Assembly (NCBI GenBank): GCA_900104855.1
Contig: FNSS01000001.1
Coordinates: forward strand, 7,139,001 to 7,203,000
Direction: 5' to 3'
DNA from: Rhizobiales bacterium GAS188
Lineage (GTDB): Bacteria; Pseudomonadota; Alphaproteobacteria; Rhizobiales; Beijerinckiaceae
DNA length: 64,000 bases
Part shown: positions 36,133 through 45,163 of the stretch, piece by piece
Layout: each line of letters begins with the position of its first letter
Numbering within the stretch: position 1 is the stretch's first letter
Program-made: the position numbers and the translations under genes
Notes under the pieces: generated by a model
Databases searched by the model: none
What the model was told of the DNA's origin: nothing
Seen by the model: only the letters and a program-made list of their open reading frames with translations

Positions 36133-36541
36133 CCCTGGCTGTCAAGGGTCGCTGCAAGGAAAACGGCCGGCCCCTGAGGGACCGGCCGGAGGAGTTTGCC
36201 GTGCGACGGTGTCGGCGTGCGCTGGTCGAATTGGTGACAAATCTCGGGACGATGGTCTGCTGCGCAGCCGTCGTCAGTTCGGAGTTCGCCTGTGGGGCGC
36301 GTGTGCCTCCCATGATGGCCACTTTGCCGCGCTTGTGCAGCAGAAGACGGCGGCCGACGCGACCCGCGACGCGCTTGAGGAAGCCCGACATCTTCTCGAC
36401 CTTGGAATCAAACCCCAGGGATCGAGCTCTCTAGCCGCAGAAAAGCTTAAGCCGACGCAAATCAATCGTAAGAATTTTAGCGGTTTCGCCTCGTGCGGGC
36501 ACAAATTGCGCGCCTCACGGCCTGCGAAGGCCCGCTCCGCC
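36133..36541. other. Intergenic region upstream of the methyltransferase gene
   Basis: This 409-nt region lies between the cyclase stop and the methyltransferase start on the minus strand. It contains the GC-rich hairpin listed separately. A minus-strand open frame starts at 36391 after AAGGTCGAG (MSGFLKRVAGRVGRRLLL), but it runs into the methyltransferase gene in another frame without a stop, so it is not called as a gene. No SAM or SAH riboswitch core was recognised. Confidence 0.4.
36160..36188 (-). terminator. Candidate intrinsic terminator/attenuator before the methyltransferase
   Basis: On the minus strand CGGCCGG (36188-36182) and CCGGCCG (36170-36164) form a 7-bp stem around an 11-nt loop, followed directly by TTTTCC. 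It is about 30 nt before the methyltransferase start. It could end the upstream cyclase transcript or attenuate this gene. Confidence 0.5.
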
Positions 36542-37909
36542 TCAGCCGATATCGAAGAACGTCGCCTTGGGAGAGCGATAGACGTTCTCGAGCGTCGCGT
36601 CGGTGAGTTCCGGGCGATAGATCTCGACGGGGTCGACAAAACCCTTGGCCGGGAAGCTCCCGAGCGAGGTGACCTTCTGGCCGAGCTCCTCGGCGAAGGC
36701 CGCGGACAGCAATAACGGTTCGTCGAGCGTGCGATTCATGTCGGCCACGCGGCTCGCAAGGCTCACATCGCGCCCGATCACCGTGAAGTCGAGCCGTGTC
36801 CCGGAGCCGATATTGCCATAGGCGGCCTCGCCGTAATGCAGAGCAAGGCCCGCGCGCATCTGCGGCTTGTCGGGGTGCTGGATGTTGAAAGCATTGAGTG
36901 TAGCGAGGCCGTCGCGGGCTGCCGCGAGTGCCCGTTCGGGCGCGTCGCACTTCCCTCCGTCCTTGGATTCGCGAAAGATGGCCAACAGGCCATCGCCCAT
37001 ATATTTCAGCACTTCGCCATGGCGCGACTCGATGGCCGGCACCAGGCAATCGAAGAAGGAATTGAACAATTCGACGGCCCCGACCACACCGAGCTCGACC
37101 GTGTGCTGGGTCGAGTCCCGCATATCGGCGAACAGGATGGCGGAGCGGATCGTCGAGACCTGGCCGCGCTTGACGTTGCCGCTGAGAATGGCCTGGCGCG
37201 GCTCGTCTCCCACATAGATGCGCAGCACATTGCGCAAGGTGCCCCAGGCGACGCGCAATTCGAGCAGCGCCGAGAAGGGCGGCATGATCGAGGCAAAAAC
37301 GGCGAGGTCGCGCGAGGAAAAGCCCCCCGGAGAGCGCGTCGCCAAGGTCACCCAGGCCGTCATGTCGTTGATGAAGGTGATCGGGATGCAGATATAGTGC
37401 GTATAGCCCTGCGCCTTCAATTCGGGCACGATGCCGAAGCGGTCATCGGGCGTTTCGGCAAGCCGCATCTCCACCCATTCACGCGAGACCAGGGAGGCGT
37501 AGAAAGGGCTACGCAGATACACCGGATCGTCGGGGCCGGGGCTGACATAGACCCGCTCCTCGACGCCCCCATCCTTCTGCCAGATGCGCCCGATCGCGTC
37601 ATGCTCGGCATGCAGGGTCGAGATCGAAATCGCCACCCGATCGATGGGAATCCCGATCGCCAGCAGCCAGTTGCACAGTTCGGTGACGTTCTTGGTGGGA
37701 TCATCGGCGCGCCTGGCATCACCCAGCAGCCAATCGCGCAGCGAGGCGACCTCCATCATCGCCTGCGACCCCATCAGGTCGCGCAATTGCCGCGAGCTCA
37801 TCTTGGAGATGGTCCGGGCGTCGAGCGCCGTCGCGCTCCCCTGAGGGGCCAGGATCAGCGAGGCAGTATTTGAGGGGGATGCGTCGAGGACGCGATGTTC
37901 ATTCGCCAT
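36542..37909 (-). CDS. Class III adenylate/guanylate cyclase with N-terminal sensor region
   Basis: A 455-residue soluble cyclase. Residues about 40-235 resemble a GAF-like sensory region (FIND--AWVTLATRSPGGFSSRDLAVFASIMPPFSALLE). The catalytic domain (about 260-430) has the metal aspartates in ILFADMRDSTQHT and YMGDGLLAIF, and the segment LDFTVIGRDVSLASRV. It probably makes cAMP, with the N-terminal ligand unknown. ATG 37909 has AGGGCGG upstream. It is divergent from the formamidase-like gene, with 244 nt between the starts. Confidence 0.85.
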   Translation of the reverse strand: MANEHRVLDASPSNTASLILAPQGSATALDARTISKMSSRQLRDLMGSQAMMEVASLRDWLLGDARRADDPTKNVTELCNWLLAIGIPIDRVAISISTLHAEHDAIGRIWQKDGGVEERVYVSPGPDDPVYLRSPFYASLVSREWVEMRLAETPDDRFGIVPELKAQGYTHYICIPITFINDMTAWVTLATRSPGGFSSRDLAVFASIMPPFSALLELRVAWGTLRNVLRIYVGDEPRQAILSGNVKRGQVSTIRSAILFADMRDSTQHTVELGVVGAVELFNSFFDCLVPAIESRHGEVLKYMGDGLLAIFRESKDGGKCDAPERALAAARDGLATLNAFNIQHPDKPQMRAGLALHYGEAAYGNIGSGTRLDFTVIGRDVSLASRVADMNRTLDEPLLLSAAFAEELGQKVTSLGSFPAKGFVDPVEIYRPELTDATLENVYRSPKATFFDIG

Positions 37910-38153
37910 GCCGCCCTGATATGGCCATTCCACGCGAAGACACAAGGCTTTTGGGCGGCTTTCGCCGCTTTCCAAAGGGCTTTTCGGAGAAGCTGATCGG
38001 CGCCATTGCCGCCATCCGGCGAGCCGGTAGCCCAAGCGGTTCTCGGCGCGACGCGGCGCGGTCGACGAGTGGCGCCGCGCTCCGTTTGGACGAGAAGCCG
38101 GAACGTGCTGTGATCGGCGCATCGATCACGCAACATCACGGAACTGCAACACC

Positions 38154-39104
38154 ATGCGCTCCCCTCGCCTCGAGCCCGATCCAGAGAATGTCCATTGGGG
38201 CTTCTTCGATGCCAAGCTCCCTCCCGCATTAACCATTCCCAATGGCGGCCGCGTCACCATATCGACGGTGTCGGGGTCGCCCGAATCGCTGCCGGCGCCG
38301 CCACTCGTCATTCCGCCGCAGCTCACGGCCATTCACGCCAAGGTGACGCCGAAGCTGCAAGGGCATATCTGCACCGGTCCGGTCGCCGTCGAAGGCGCAA
38401 AGGCCGGGCAGACCTTGCAAGTCGACATCGAGGCGATCGAGCCCTTCTACGATTGGGGCTATCAGGTCGTGCGCCCGCTCGCCGGCGCCCTGCCGGACGA
38501 TTTCGCCGAAAGCCGCCTGTTCCACATCACCCTCGACCGGGCCCGGAAGAGCTGGCGTCTGCCCTGGGGGCAGGAGGTTCCGCTTGCGCCCTTCTTCGGC
38601 GTGATGGGCACCGCCCCGCCCGCCGGTTGGGGCATGGTGTCGACGCTGCCGCCGCGCCGCAATGGCGGCAATCTCGACAATAAGGAGCTGGTCGCCGGCA
38701 CCACGCTCTATCTGCCGATCTTCGTCGACGGCGCCTTGTTCTCGGTGGGTGACGGCCATGGCGCGCAAGGCGACGGGGAAGTCTGCATCACGGCCGTCGA
38801 GACCGGGCTCACCGGCACTTTCCGCCTGACGCTGCGCGACGATATCAAACTGGAGTGGCCGCTCGCCGAGACGCCGACCCATATGATCACCATGGCTTTC
38901 GACCCTGATCTCGACGATTGCGTCGTGATTGCGCTGCGCCAGATGCTCGATCTCGTCTGCGCCCGCACCGGGCTCGACCGCTACCAGGCCTATGCGCTTG
39001 CGAGCCTTGCGGCGGATCTGCGCGTGACGCAGGTCGTCAACGGCAATAAGGGCGTGCATGTCATGCTCGAGAAGCGCTATTTCGAGCCCGTCCGCCCTGC
39101 TTGA
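38154..39104 (+). CDS. Acetamidase/formamidase family protein
   Basis: A 316-residue FmdA/AmdA-family hydrolase that would release ammonia from a short amide. Recognised segments are GHICTGPVAVEGAKAGQTLQVDI, GMVSTLPPRRNGGNLDNKELVAGTTLYLPIFVDGALFSVGDGHGAQGDGEVC and the C-terminal NGNKGVHVML. The substrate may be formamide, acetamide or another amide. It is followed after 13 nt by the helicase gene, probably co-transcribed. Confidence 0.85.
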   Translation: MRSPRLEPDPENVHWGFFDAKLPPALTIPNGGRVTISTVSGSPESLPAPPLVIPPQLTAIHAKVTPKLQGHICTGPVAVEGAKAGQTLQVDIEAIEPFYDWGYQVVRPLAGALPDDFAESRLFHITLDRARKSWRLPWGQEVPLAPFFGVMGTAPPAGWGMVSTLPPRRNGGNLDNKELVAGTTLYLPIFVDGALFSVGDGHGAQGDGEVCITAVETGLTGTFRLTLRDDIKLEWPLAETPTHMITMAFDPDLDDCVVIALRQMLDLVCARTGLDRYQAYALASLAADLRVTQVVNGNKGVHVMLEKRYFEPVRPA

Positions 39105-39117
39105 GGCTAAGTCCCGC

Positions 39118-40227
39118 ATGCCCGAATTCTCCGTCCATCAGGAGGCCGCCCGCAAGGCGGTCGCAGCCTGGCTGAAGTCGAAGCCCGGACGGCGCGGCGT
39201 GCCGCAGATCTTCCGACTGTTCGGCTATGCCGGGACCGGCAAGACGACGCTGGCACGCCATCTCGCCGAAAGCGTCGACGGCAAGGTGCTGTTTGCGGCC
39301 TTCACCGGCAAAGCTGCGCATGTCATGCGCAACAAGGGCTGCCCCGGCGCCTCGACCATCCACAGCCTGATCTACAAGGCGCTTGAAAGCGGCGAGGAGA
39401 CGCCGAATTTCGAGTTGTGGGACGACGCACCCGCCTCGCGGGCGAAGCTGATCGTCATCGACGAATGCTCGATGGTCGACGCCGAATTGGGGCGTGACCT
39501 GATCTCCTTCGGCGTGCCCCTGCTGGTGCTGGGCGACCCGGCCCAGCTGCCGCCGATCCAGGGCGGCGGCTTCTTCACCGAGGCCGAGCCCGACGCCATG
39601 CTCACCGAAGTGCACCGCCAGGCGCAAGACGATCCGATCGTGCGCCTGTCGATGCAGGTGCGCGAAGGCCAGCGCCTCGTGCCGGGCGAATATGGGCTCA
39701 CCCAGGTGGTGAAGCGCCAGGCCCTCGATCCGACCCGGGTGCTCGGGGCCGACCAGGTGCTGGTCGGCCGCAACGCCACGCGGCGGGCCTATAATGGCCG
39801 CATGCGCGAGCGCCGCGGCTTCGCCGAAACCCTGCCGCTAGCCGGCGACAAGCTCGTCTGCCTGCGCAACAACCGCAAGAAGGGCCTGTTCAATGGCGGG
39901 CTGTGGAGCGTCGCCGAAAGCGGCACCCGCCGCACCGGCATCCTGTCGCTGCGCCTCTCCCCCGACGAGGATGCGGGCGGGCGGGCCGTCAGGGTCTCGG
40001 TGCGGCCGGAATGCTTCCTCGGCAATATCGAGGGCTTCGATTGGGAGCAGCGCAAGCGCTATGACGAGTTCGATTACGGCTATGTGCTCACAGTGCACAA
40101 GGCGCAGGGCTCGCAATGGGACGATGTCGTGCTGTTCGATGAGAGCTTCGCTTTCTCGGACAGCCGCGAGCGCTGGCTCTATACCGGCATCACCAGGGCC
40201 GCCAAGCAATTGACCGTGGTCGTGTGA
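39118..40227 (+). CDS. RecD-like superfamily 1 DNA helicase
   Basis: A 369-residue SF1B helicase. Walker A is GYAGTGKTTLA, Walker B VIDECSMVD, motif III GDPAQLPPI, and the C-terminal UvrD_C_2 motif VHKAQGSQWDDVVLFDE is followed by RWLYTGITRA. It is much shorter than RecD or RecD2 and lacks their N-terminal domains. It resembles small AAA_30 helicases of phage Dda type found in alphaproteobacteria. ATG 39118 starts the conserved region, and the longer upstream frame overlaps the formamidase gene. Confidence 0.87.
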   Translation: MPEFSVHQEAARKAVAAWLKSKPGRRGVPQIFRLFGYAGTGKTTLARHLAESVDGKVLFAAFTGKAAHVMRNKGCPGASTIHSLIYKALESGEETPNFELWDDAPASRAKLIVIDECSMVDAELGRDLISFGVPLLVLGDPAQLPPIQGGGFFTEAEPDAMLTEVHRQAQDDPIVRLSMQVREGQRLVPGEYGLTQVVKRQALDPTRVLGADQVLVGRNATRRAYNGRMRERRGFAETLPLAGDKLVCLRNNRKKGLFNGGLWSVAESGTRRTGILSLRLSPDEDAGGRAVRVSVRPECFLGNIEGFDWEQRKRYDEFDYGYVLTVHKAQGSQWDDVVLFDESFAFSDSRERWLYTGITRAAKQLTVVV

Positions 40228-40301
40228 AGCACTTCCGGTTCGGCGGTCCTGTCCTTGCCCGCTCCTGCATGCGGATGTCGGCGGCGATAAATGCGGCGGC
40301 G

Positions 40302-41558
40302 CTAACCGAATTTCCGCCTGGCGTCGAGCGCCAAGCCGACACCGACGCTGCCCAGAAGGTCCCCTTTCACAACAAGGGAGCTGGGGAAGAGCGACACAAT
40401 GCTGTCGCGCAGCATGGGAACCGAGCTTGAGCCGCCCGTCACGAAGATGGTGCTGATCGCACCAGGCCCGAGACCTGCCCCGCTCAGCAACTTATGAACC
40501 GTCTGCATAATGCGCTCGACGGAATTCTCGATCGCATCGTTGAATTCGGAGCGAGTGATATGGATGGTCTCTCCGTCACAATAAGAGGCCAAGTCGATGG
40601 CCGCCGTTGATCGCGAAGTCAGCTCGATCTTCGCCTGCTCCGTCTCCAGAGCCAGCGTGTGTCCGCGTCGGTCCTGGACGATGCGGATCAGCCGCTCGAT
40701 CAGGTCGCGTCTCTCCGCCTCATAGCGAACCTGCCGCAGCTCCATCGTCACTCTCTTATTGTAGAGTGAGTTGATGCAGTGCCAGGTCGCCAGATCGTGA
40801 AAATACCGCGACGGCAAATTGCGCTTTCGATCGGTCGTCCACGTGCCGAAACCGAAATGCGGCATCACCCGCGCAAGGCTCAAAAGACGGTCGAAATCCG
40901 TGCCTCCGATATGCACGCCCCCATTCGCGAGTATGTCTTGTTTCCGCTCCGCTCGCCCTGCGCGCTCCGGTGAGACCCTGACGATGGAGAAATCGGAGGT
41001 TCCGCCACCGATGTCCACGATCAGAGCAAGTTCCTCGCGGGTGACCCGCTGCTCATAATCGAGCGCAGCGGCGATCGGCTCGTATTGGAACGTCACATGC
41101 CGGAACCCCTGGCTGCGCGCGATTGCCTCGAGGGCCTGCTGAGCGGTGGCGTCCGCGACATCGTCCGCATCGACAAACCGGACAGGACGGCCGAGGACAA
41201 CCTCTTGCACGTCCTGCCGGACCTCGTGCTCCAGACGGGCCTTCAAGAATGCGAAAAAGCTTCCGAGGATGTCCGTGAACGTCATCGACTTCCTGCGGAT
41301 GCGCGTCGTCTCGTGAATCAGGGACGTGCCCAGAACGCTTTTCAGCGCCCGCATCAAACGCCCCTCCTCTCCGTCGACATAGGCATCGATGGCAGATCGC
41401 CCGAAGAGGACATTGTGATCGCTGAAATTGAAGAAGATGGCGCTCGGAAGTGTGGAACGTCCTCCCTCCAGAGGAAGAAGACGCGCCTGTGAGAGGTCGC
41501 TCACTCCGACGGTTGAGTTCGAGGTTCCAAAGTCGATTCCACAATAAATGCGCTTCAT
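40302..41558 (-). CDS. Hsp70-family ATPase without substrate-binding domain (YegD-like)
   Basis: A 418-residue actin-fold ATPase. Phosphate loop 1 is IYCGIDFGTSNSTVGV, loop 2 LIVDIGGGTSDFSIV and the adenosine motif IFVTGGSSSVPMLRDSI. It ends right after the ATPase domain, so it lacks the peptide-binding domain of DnaK and resembles YegD. Such proteins have no assigned client. No DnaJ or GrpE is nearby. ATG 41558 was chosen; the upstream frame has no family similarity. It is a single gene, divergent from the ABC operon. Confidence 0.88.
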   Translation of the reverse strand: MKRIYCGIDFGTSNSTVGVSDLSQARLLPLEGGRSTLPSAIFFNFSDHNVLFGRSAIDAYVDGEEGRLMRALKSVLGTSLIHETTRIRRKSMTFTDILGSFFAFLKARLEHEVRQDVQEVVLGRPVRFVDADDVADATAQQALEAIARSQGFRHVTFQYEPIAAALDYEQRVTREELALIVDIGGGTSDFSIVRVSPERAGRAERKQDILANGGVHIGGTDFDRLLSLARVMPHFGFGTWTTDRKRNLPSRYFHDLATWHCINSLYNKRVTMELRQVRYEAERRDLIERLIRIVQDRRGHTLALETEQAKIELTSRSTAAIDLASYCDGETIHITRSEFNDAIENSVERIMQTVHKLLSGAGLGPGAISTIFVTGGSSSVPMLRDSIVSLFPSSLVVKGDLLGSVGVGLALDARRKFG

Positions 41559-41989
41559 CGTTGGGCTTTCGCATGATTGCTGACGATCTGCGAACCAACC
41601 CAAAGACCAATGTGAGGGAGTCACAGAAACGAGCCATCTCGACATCGGCTCCGACCGAAACGCACCCGTGGCGCGGGACGCTGATCGGTTCACGGTCCAT
41701 AAAGATGATGCCAGCCAGTGCAGCGCGCCGAGCACTGTGTCAAGCGCGTTCAACGGCATCGCCTAAGGCCTTGGCGGTCGTGAAGCTGGCTCAGGTTCAG
41801 GCTGGCCCAGGTTCAGGCTGGCCCAGGTTCAGGCTTGCTCGGAACACCAAACCGACGCAGGATGATGGTGCAACTCACAGCTACCCGCCAAATGTCGGCT
41901 CGCGTCTCTGTTCTCGAGTCGACCGCATCAAAACATATAGGCGCGAGGCGATTATTCGTTTCGTTACATAAAAAATGGAAGGGAACGAC
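41559..41989. other. Divergent spacer, Hsp70-like gene / ABC operon
   Basis: 431 nt between divergent starts, holding a 16-bp tandem repeat (41792-41834) and an AT-rich stretch (about 41930-41975, TTACATAAAAAA) that probably contains the ABC operon promoter. No clear -35/-10 pair or small gene was recognised. Confidence 0.4.
41792..41834. repeat. 16-bp tandem repeat
   Basis: CAGGTTCAGGCTGGCC occurs at 41792-41807 and 41808-41823, with a partial third copy at 41824-41834. It lies in the divergent spacer upstream of the ABC transporter operon. Confidence 0.85.
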
Positions 41990-43219
41990 ATGAGAGGCAA
42001 GCTCAGCCGCCGCGAGCTGGGATTGGCCATGGCGGCCACCGGGACCTTTGCGATGACGGCCGGCCGGGTCGGCCAAGCCAGCGCGCAAACGGAGCCGTTG
42101 AAGATCGGCGGCCTCTTGCCTCGATCGGGATTTCTCGCCCTCATCGGTCAGGCTTGCCAGCGTGGCCGTGATCTCTCGCTGCCCATCCTCAAGGATATGG
42201 GCTACTCGGTCGAGTTGATGAATGCCGACTTCGAATCCAAGCCCGATGTCGCGCGCACCCAGGCCGAGAAGCTCATTCGCGATGGCGCGCATATCCTGCT
42301 CGGGGCCTTCGAGTCCGGCGCGACGCTGGCGATCGCCCAAGTTGCCGAGCAACACGGCATACCCTTCGTCATCGATATCGGCTCCGAGCCCAGCATCACC
42401 GAGCAGGGGTTCAAGTTCATATTCCGCAACTTCCCGACCAGCGTGCTGCTGGCGAATAACGGCCTGGCGCGCTTCGGCGATATTTTCCAGGCCGCAGGGA
42501 CCGCACCCAAGACCGCCGTGCTGATGCATGTGAACGACACCTTCGGGCAATCGATGCTGAAGGCCATCGACAGCTACGCCGATGCCGGCAAATTGCCGTT
42601 CAAGATCCTCGATAAGATCTCCTACGATCCGCAAGCCAAGGACCTGTCGATCGAGGTCGCCAAAGCGAAGGCCGCGGGCGCCGACCTGCATATGGTCGTG
42701 ACCCGCCTCAACGACGCCATCCTCATGGTCCGCGAGATGGTGAAGCAGAGATACGAACCGATGGGCATCATCAGCCCCGGCAGCCCCGGCATGTACGACC
42801 TGCAATTCCTCAAGGTGCTCGGCAAATACGCCGATTACTGCATCACCAACGTGCCCTGGATGGATCCGAAGCAGGAGCTCGCGCAGCGCCTGCGCACCGA
42901 TTTCTACAAGCAGTACCCGCAGGAATCCTTCGACATCAATGCCGGCTTCTGCTTCGAGGGCGTGCTGATCTGCGCCGACGCCCATAAGCGCGCCGGCTCG
43001 ACCAAGCCCGAAGCCCTGGCCGCGGCGCTGCGCCAGACAAGTTTGACGCAACGCGTGATGATCGGCGGCGCCATCCATTTCGATGCCAAGGGGCAGAACC
43101 CCGACCAGATTTCCGCGGCGGTGCAAAATCTCGGCGGCAAGCCCGTGCCGGTCCTGCCGGCCGCCAACGCGGAAGGAAAGCTGGCTTTCCCCATGCCGGG
43201 CTGGGGACAACGCGGCTAG
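41990..43219 (+). CDS. Branched-chain amino-acid-type ABC transporter, substrate-binding protein
   Basis: A 409-residue periplasmic binding protein (Peripla_BP_6). Its leader has a twin-arginine-like motif (SRRELGLA) and cleavage near ASAQ (about residue 33). Ligand-fold segments are KIGGLLPRSGFLALIGQACQRG and IPFVIDIGSEPSITEQG. ATG 41990 is preceded by GGAAGGGA. It is the first gene of a five-gene transporter operon. Family members bind branched amino acids, amides, urea or aromatic compounds, and the ligand cannot be told here. Confidence 0.88.
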   Translation: MRGKLSRRELGLAMAATGTFAMTAGRVGQASAQTEPLKIGGLLPRSGFLALIGQACQRGRDLSLPILKDMGYSVELMNADFESKPDVARTQAEKLIRDGAHILLGAFESGATLAIAQVAEQHGIPFVIDIGSEPSITEQGFKFIFRNFPTSVLLANNGLARFGDIFQAAGTAPKTAVLMHVNDTFGQSMLKAIDSYADAGKLPFKILDKISYDPQAKDLSIEVAKAKAAGADLHMVVTRLNDAILMVREMVKQRYEPMGIISPGSPGMYDLQFLKVLGKYADYCITNVPWMDPKQELAQRLRTDFYKQYPQESFDINAGFCFEGVLICADAHKRAGSTKPEALAAALRQTSLTQRVMIGGAIHFDAKGQNPDQISAAVQNLGGKPVPVLPAANAEGKLAFPMPGWGQRG

Positions 43220-43247
43220 CGGGCTCTCCTTCCGGCCGCTTCCGTCA

Positions 43248-44111
43248 GTGCTGATCTATCTCAACATCGTCGTCGCCGGCATGCTGACCGGCGCCGTCTA
43301 CGGGCTGATGGCGCTCGGCCTCTCGATCATTTTCGGCGTCATCAAGGTCGTGAATTTCGCGCATGGCGAGATGATGGTGCTCGGCATGTACGCAGCGCTG
43401 CTCCTCAACCAGTATTTCGGCCTCGATCCCTTGCTCATGGTGCCGGCGATCGCGGCGCTGTTGTTCGTGTTCGGCTATTGGCTGCAGCGCGGCCTGATCA
43501 ACCGCTTCATCACGCGACCGGACCATGAGCAGTTCATCCTGCTTCTCGCCGTCGCCATCCTGCTCACCAGCAGCACTTTGATGGCATTCGGACCCGACGC
43601 CCGCAATGTTCAGGTCGGCTATGCTTATGAGAGCTATGAGCTGCGCGGCCTGCTCTTCGACAAGGTGCGGGTGCTGGCGGCGATCGGCGCGATCGGCGGC
43701 GTCGCCGTCCTGACGCTCTTCTTCCGCTTCACGCGCACCGGCAAGGCGATCCGCGCCTGCGCAGACAATCAGATCGGGGCGCAGGTGGTCGGCCTCGATG
43801 TGAAGCGCCTCTATGCGATCACTTTCGGACTTGGCGCTGCCTGCGTCGGCGCGGCGGGCGCATTGCTGCTGCTGCTCGTCGACGTGCAGCCCTATATTGC
43901 CTCGGACTACACCCTGCTCGCCTTCATCATCGTCATCCTGGGCGGGCTCGGCAGCATGCCGGGAGCCCTGCTCGGCGGATTGCTGGTCGGCGTCTCGGAA
44001 GCGCTGTCGGGCTTCATCATCATGCCGTCGCTGAAGAGCATGTTCAGCTTTGCGCTTCTCATCATCGTCCTGCTGGTGCGGCCGCAAGGGCTGCTGGGGC
44101 GGCGCGCGTGA
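43248..44111 (+). CDS. livH: Branched-chain amino-acid-type ABC transporter permease LivH
   Basis: A 287-residue inner-membrane permease with about eight hydrophobic segments and the LivH signatures ALGLSIIFGVIKVVNFAHGEMMVLG, TGKAIRACADNQIGAQVVGLDVKRLYAITFGLGAA and FIIVILGGLGSMPGALLGGLLVG. GTG 43248 includes the first transmembrane helix; no strong ribosome site is seen. It follows the binding-protein gene by 28 nt and overlaps livM (ATGA-type, GTGA). Confidence 0.87.
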   Translation: MLIYLNIVVAGMLTGAVYGLMALGLSIIFGVIKVVNFAHGEMMVLGMYAALLLNQYFGLDPLLMVPAIAALLFVFGYWLQRGLINRFITRPDHEQFILLLAVAILLTSSTLMAFGPDARNVQVGYAYESYELRGLLFDKVRVLAAIGAIGGVAVLTLFFRFTRTGKAIRACADNQIGAQVVGLDVKRLYAITFGLGAACVGAAGALLLLLVDVQPYIASDYTLLAFIIVILGGLGSMPGALLGGLLVGVSEALSGFIIMPSLKSMFSFALLIIVLLVRPQGLLGRRA

Positions 44112-45163
44112 TCGAGATCTCGGTGACCGAGGGACTTCCGGCAGCCGGCGCTCTTCGGGTCGCGCCGAGGCAAATGGCGGCGATCGCGGTCCTGGTGGCG
44201 GTCGTGCTGGCGATGCCGCTCTTCGTCGGCTCCTATGTCCTTTCGGTGCTCATCGTCATCTTGTTGGCGGCCTATTTCGGATCGGCCTGGAACATCATGA
44301 TGGGCTTTGCCGGGCAGCTCTCGATCGGCCACGCCCTCTATGTCGGTCTAGGCGCCTATACGAGCGCGGCGCTGTTCGTGAAATTCGGCGTCTCGCCCTG
44401 GCTCGGAATGGCGGCCGGCGCCCTGCTTGCCGGTCTGGTGGGCAGCTTCATTGCGGCGCTGAGCTTCCGCTTCGGCGTCACCGGCGTCTACTTTGCCTTG
44501 CTGACGATCGCGTTCAATGAGTTCACGAGAATCCTGTTCGACAATTTCGGCTGGGTCGGGGGCTCGAGCGGCCTCTTCCTGCCGGTCGCCAATCGGGCCA
44601 GCAACGACCTCGTCACGCTGCGCGGCGCGCCGACGATGTTCTACTACCTTCTCACCGTGCTGACCTTCGCGGTGATCGTGTTCAGCCGCTACGTGCTGCG
44701 CCGTCGCCTCGGCTATTACTGGCGGGCGATCCGCGAGGATCAGGAAGCCGCGCAGGCGCTGGGTATCGATTTGTTTCGATACAAGCTCGCCGCCGTCGCG
44801 ATCTCGGCGATGCTGACCGCAATCGGCGGCACTATCTTGGCCTTCTACGACAACAACCTCTATCCCGACACGATCTTCGCCACCTCGCGCTCCGTCGAGA
44901 TCATGATCGGTCCCATCGTCGGCGGGATCGGCACCTTGTTCGGCCCGCTGGTCGGCGCTTCCGTCTTGACCTCGCTCGGAGAGGTCATGACCGGGCTCAG
45001 CGCGTCCTTCGAGATTCCCGGCCTCAAGCAATGGTTCTACGGCGCCGTGTTGCTGGGGATCGTCACCCTGAAACCCTCCGGCCTCTGGCCCTGGATCCGC
45101 GATGCCTTGGCGCTCGGAGAGGCGAAGCCAAGCAAGGCGAAACCGGGCGAGACGAGACCATGA
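44108..45163 (+). CDS. livM: Branched-chain amino-acid-type ABC transporter permease LivM
   Basis: A 351-residue permease with the LivM motifs GFAGQLSIGHALYVGLGAYTSA, FALLTIAFNEFTRIL, GYYWRAIREDQEAAQALGIDLFRYKLAAVAISA and GPIVGGIGTLFGPLVGA. It pairs with LivH to form the channel. The GTG start overlaps livH and its end overlaps livG by 4 nt. A Lys-rich C-terminal tail (GEAKPSKAKPGETRP) is unusual but harmless. Confidence 0.88.
   Translation: MIEISVTEGLPAAGALRVAPRQMAAIAVLVAVVLAMPLFVGSYVLSVLIVILLAAYFGSAWNIMMGFAGQLSIGHALYVGLGAYTSAALFVKFGVSPWLGMAAGALLAGLVGSFIAALSFRFGVTGVYFALLTIAFNEFTRILFDNFGWVGGSSGLFLPVANRASNDLVTLRGAPTMFYYLLTVLTFAVIVFSRYVLRRRLGYYWRAIREDQEAAQALGIDLFRYKLAAVAISAMLTAIGGTILAFYDNNLYPDTIFATSRSVEIMIGPIVGGIGTLFGPLVGASVLTSLGEVMTGLSASFEIPGLKQWFYGAVLLGIVTLKPSGLWPWIRDALALGEAKPSKAKPGETRP

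Noticed and set aside
36282-36391. Possible small gene MSGFLKRVAGRVGRR... upstream of the methyltransferase
   Set aside because: It has no stop before running into the methyltransferase in another frame and crosses a hairpin. It could be a real short gene with a frameshift, but this cannot be supported.
36133-36541. SAM or SAH riboswitch upstream of the methyltransferase
   Set aside because: The leader was inspected for SAM-II-like cores and none was found. Only a terminator-like hairpin is present.
41792-41834. CRISPR-like array
   Set aside because: Units are 16 bp, directly abutting and without spacers. This is a simple tandem repeat.
41813-43210. 465-codon open frame opposite the binding-protein gene
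   Set aside because: The plus strand encodes a clear Peripla_BP_6 protein with a Tat-like leader.
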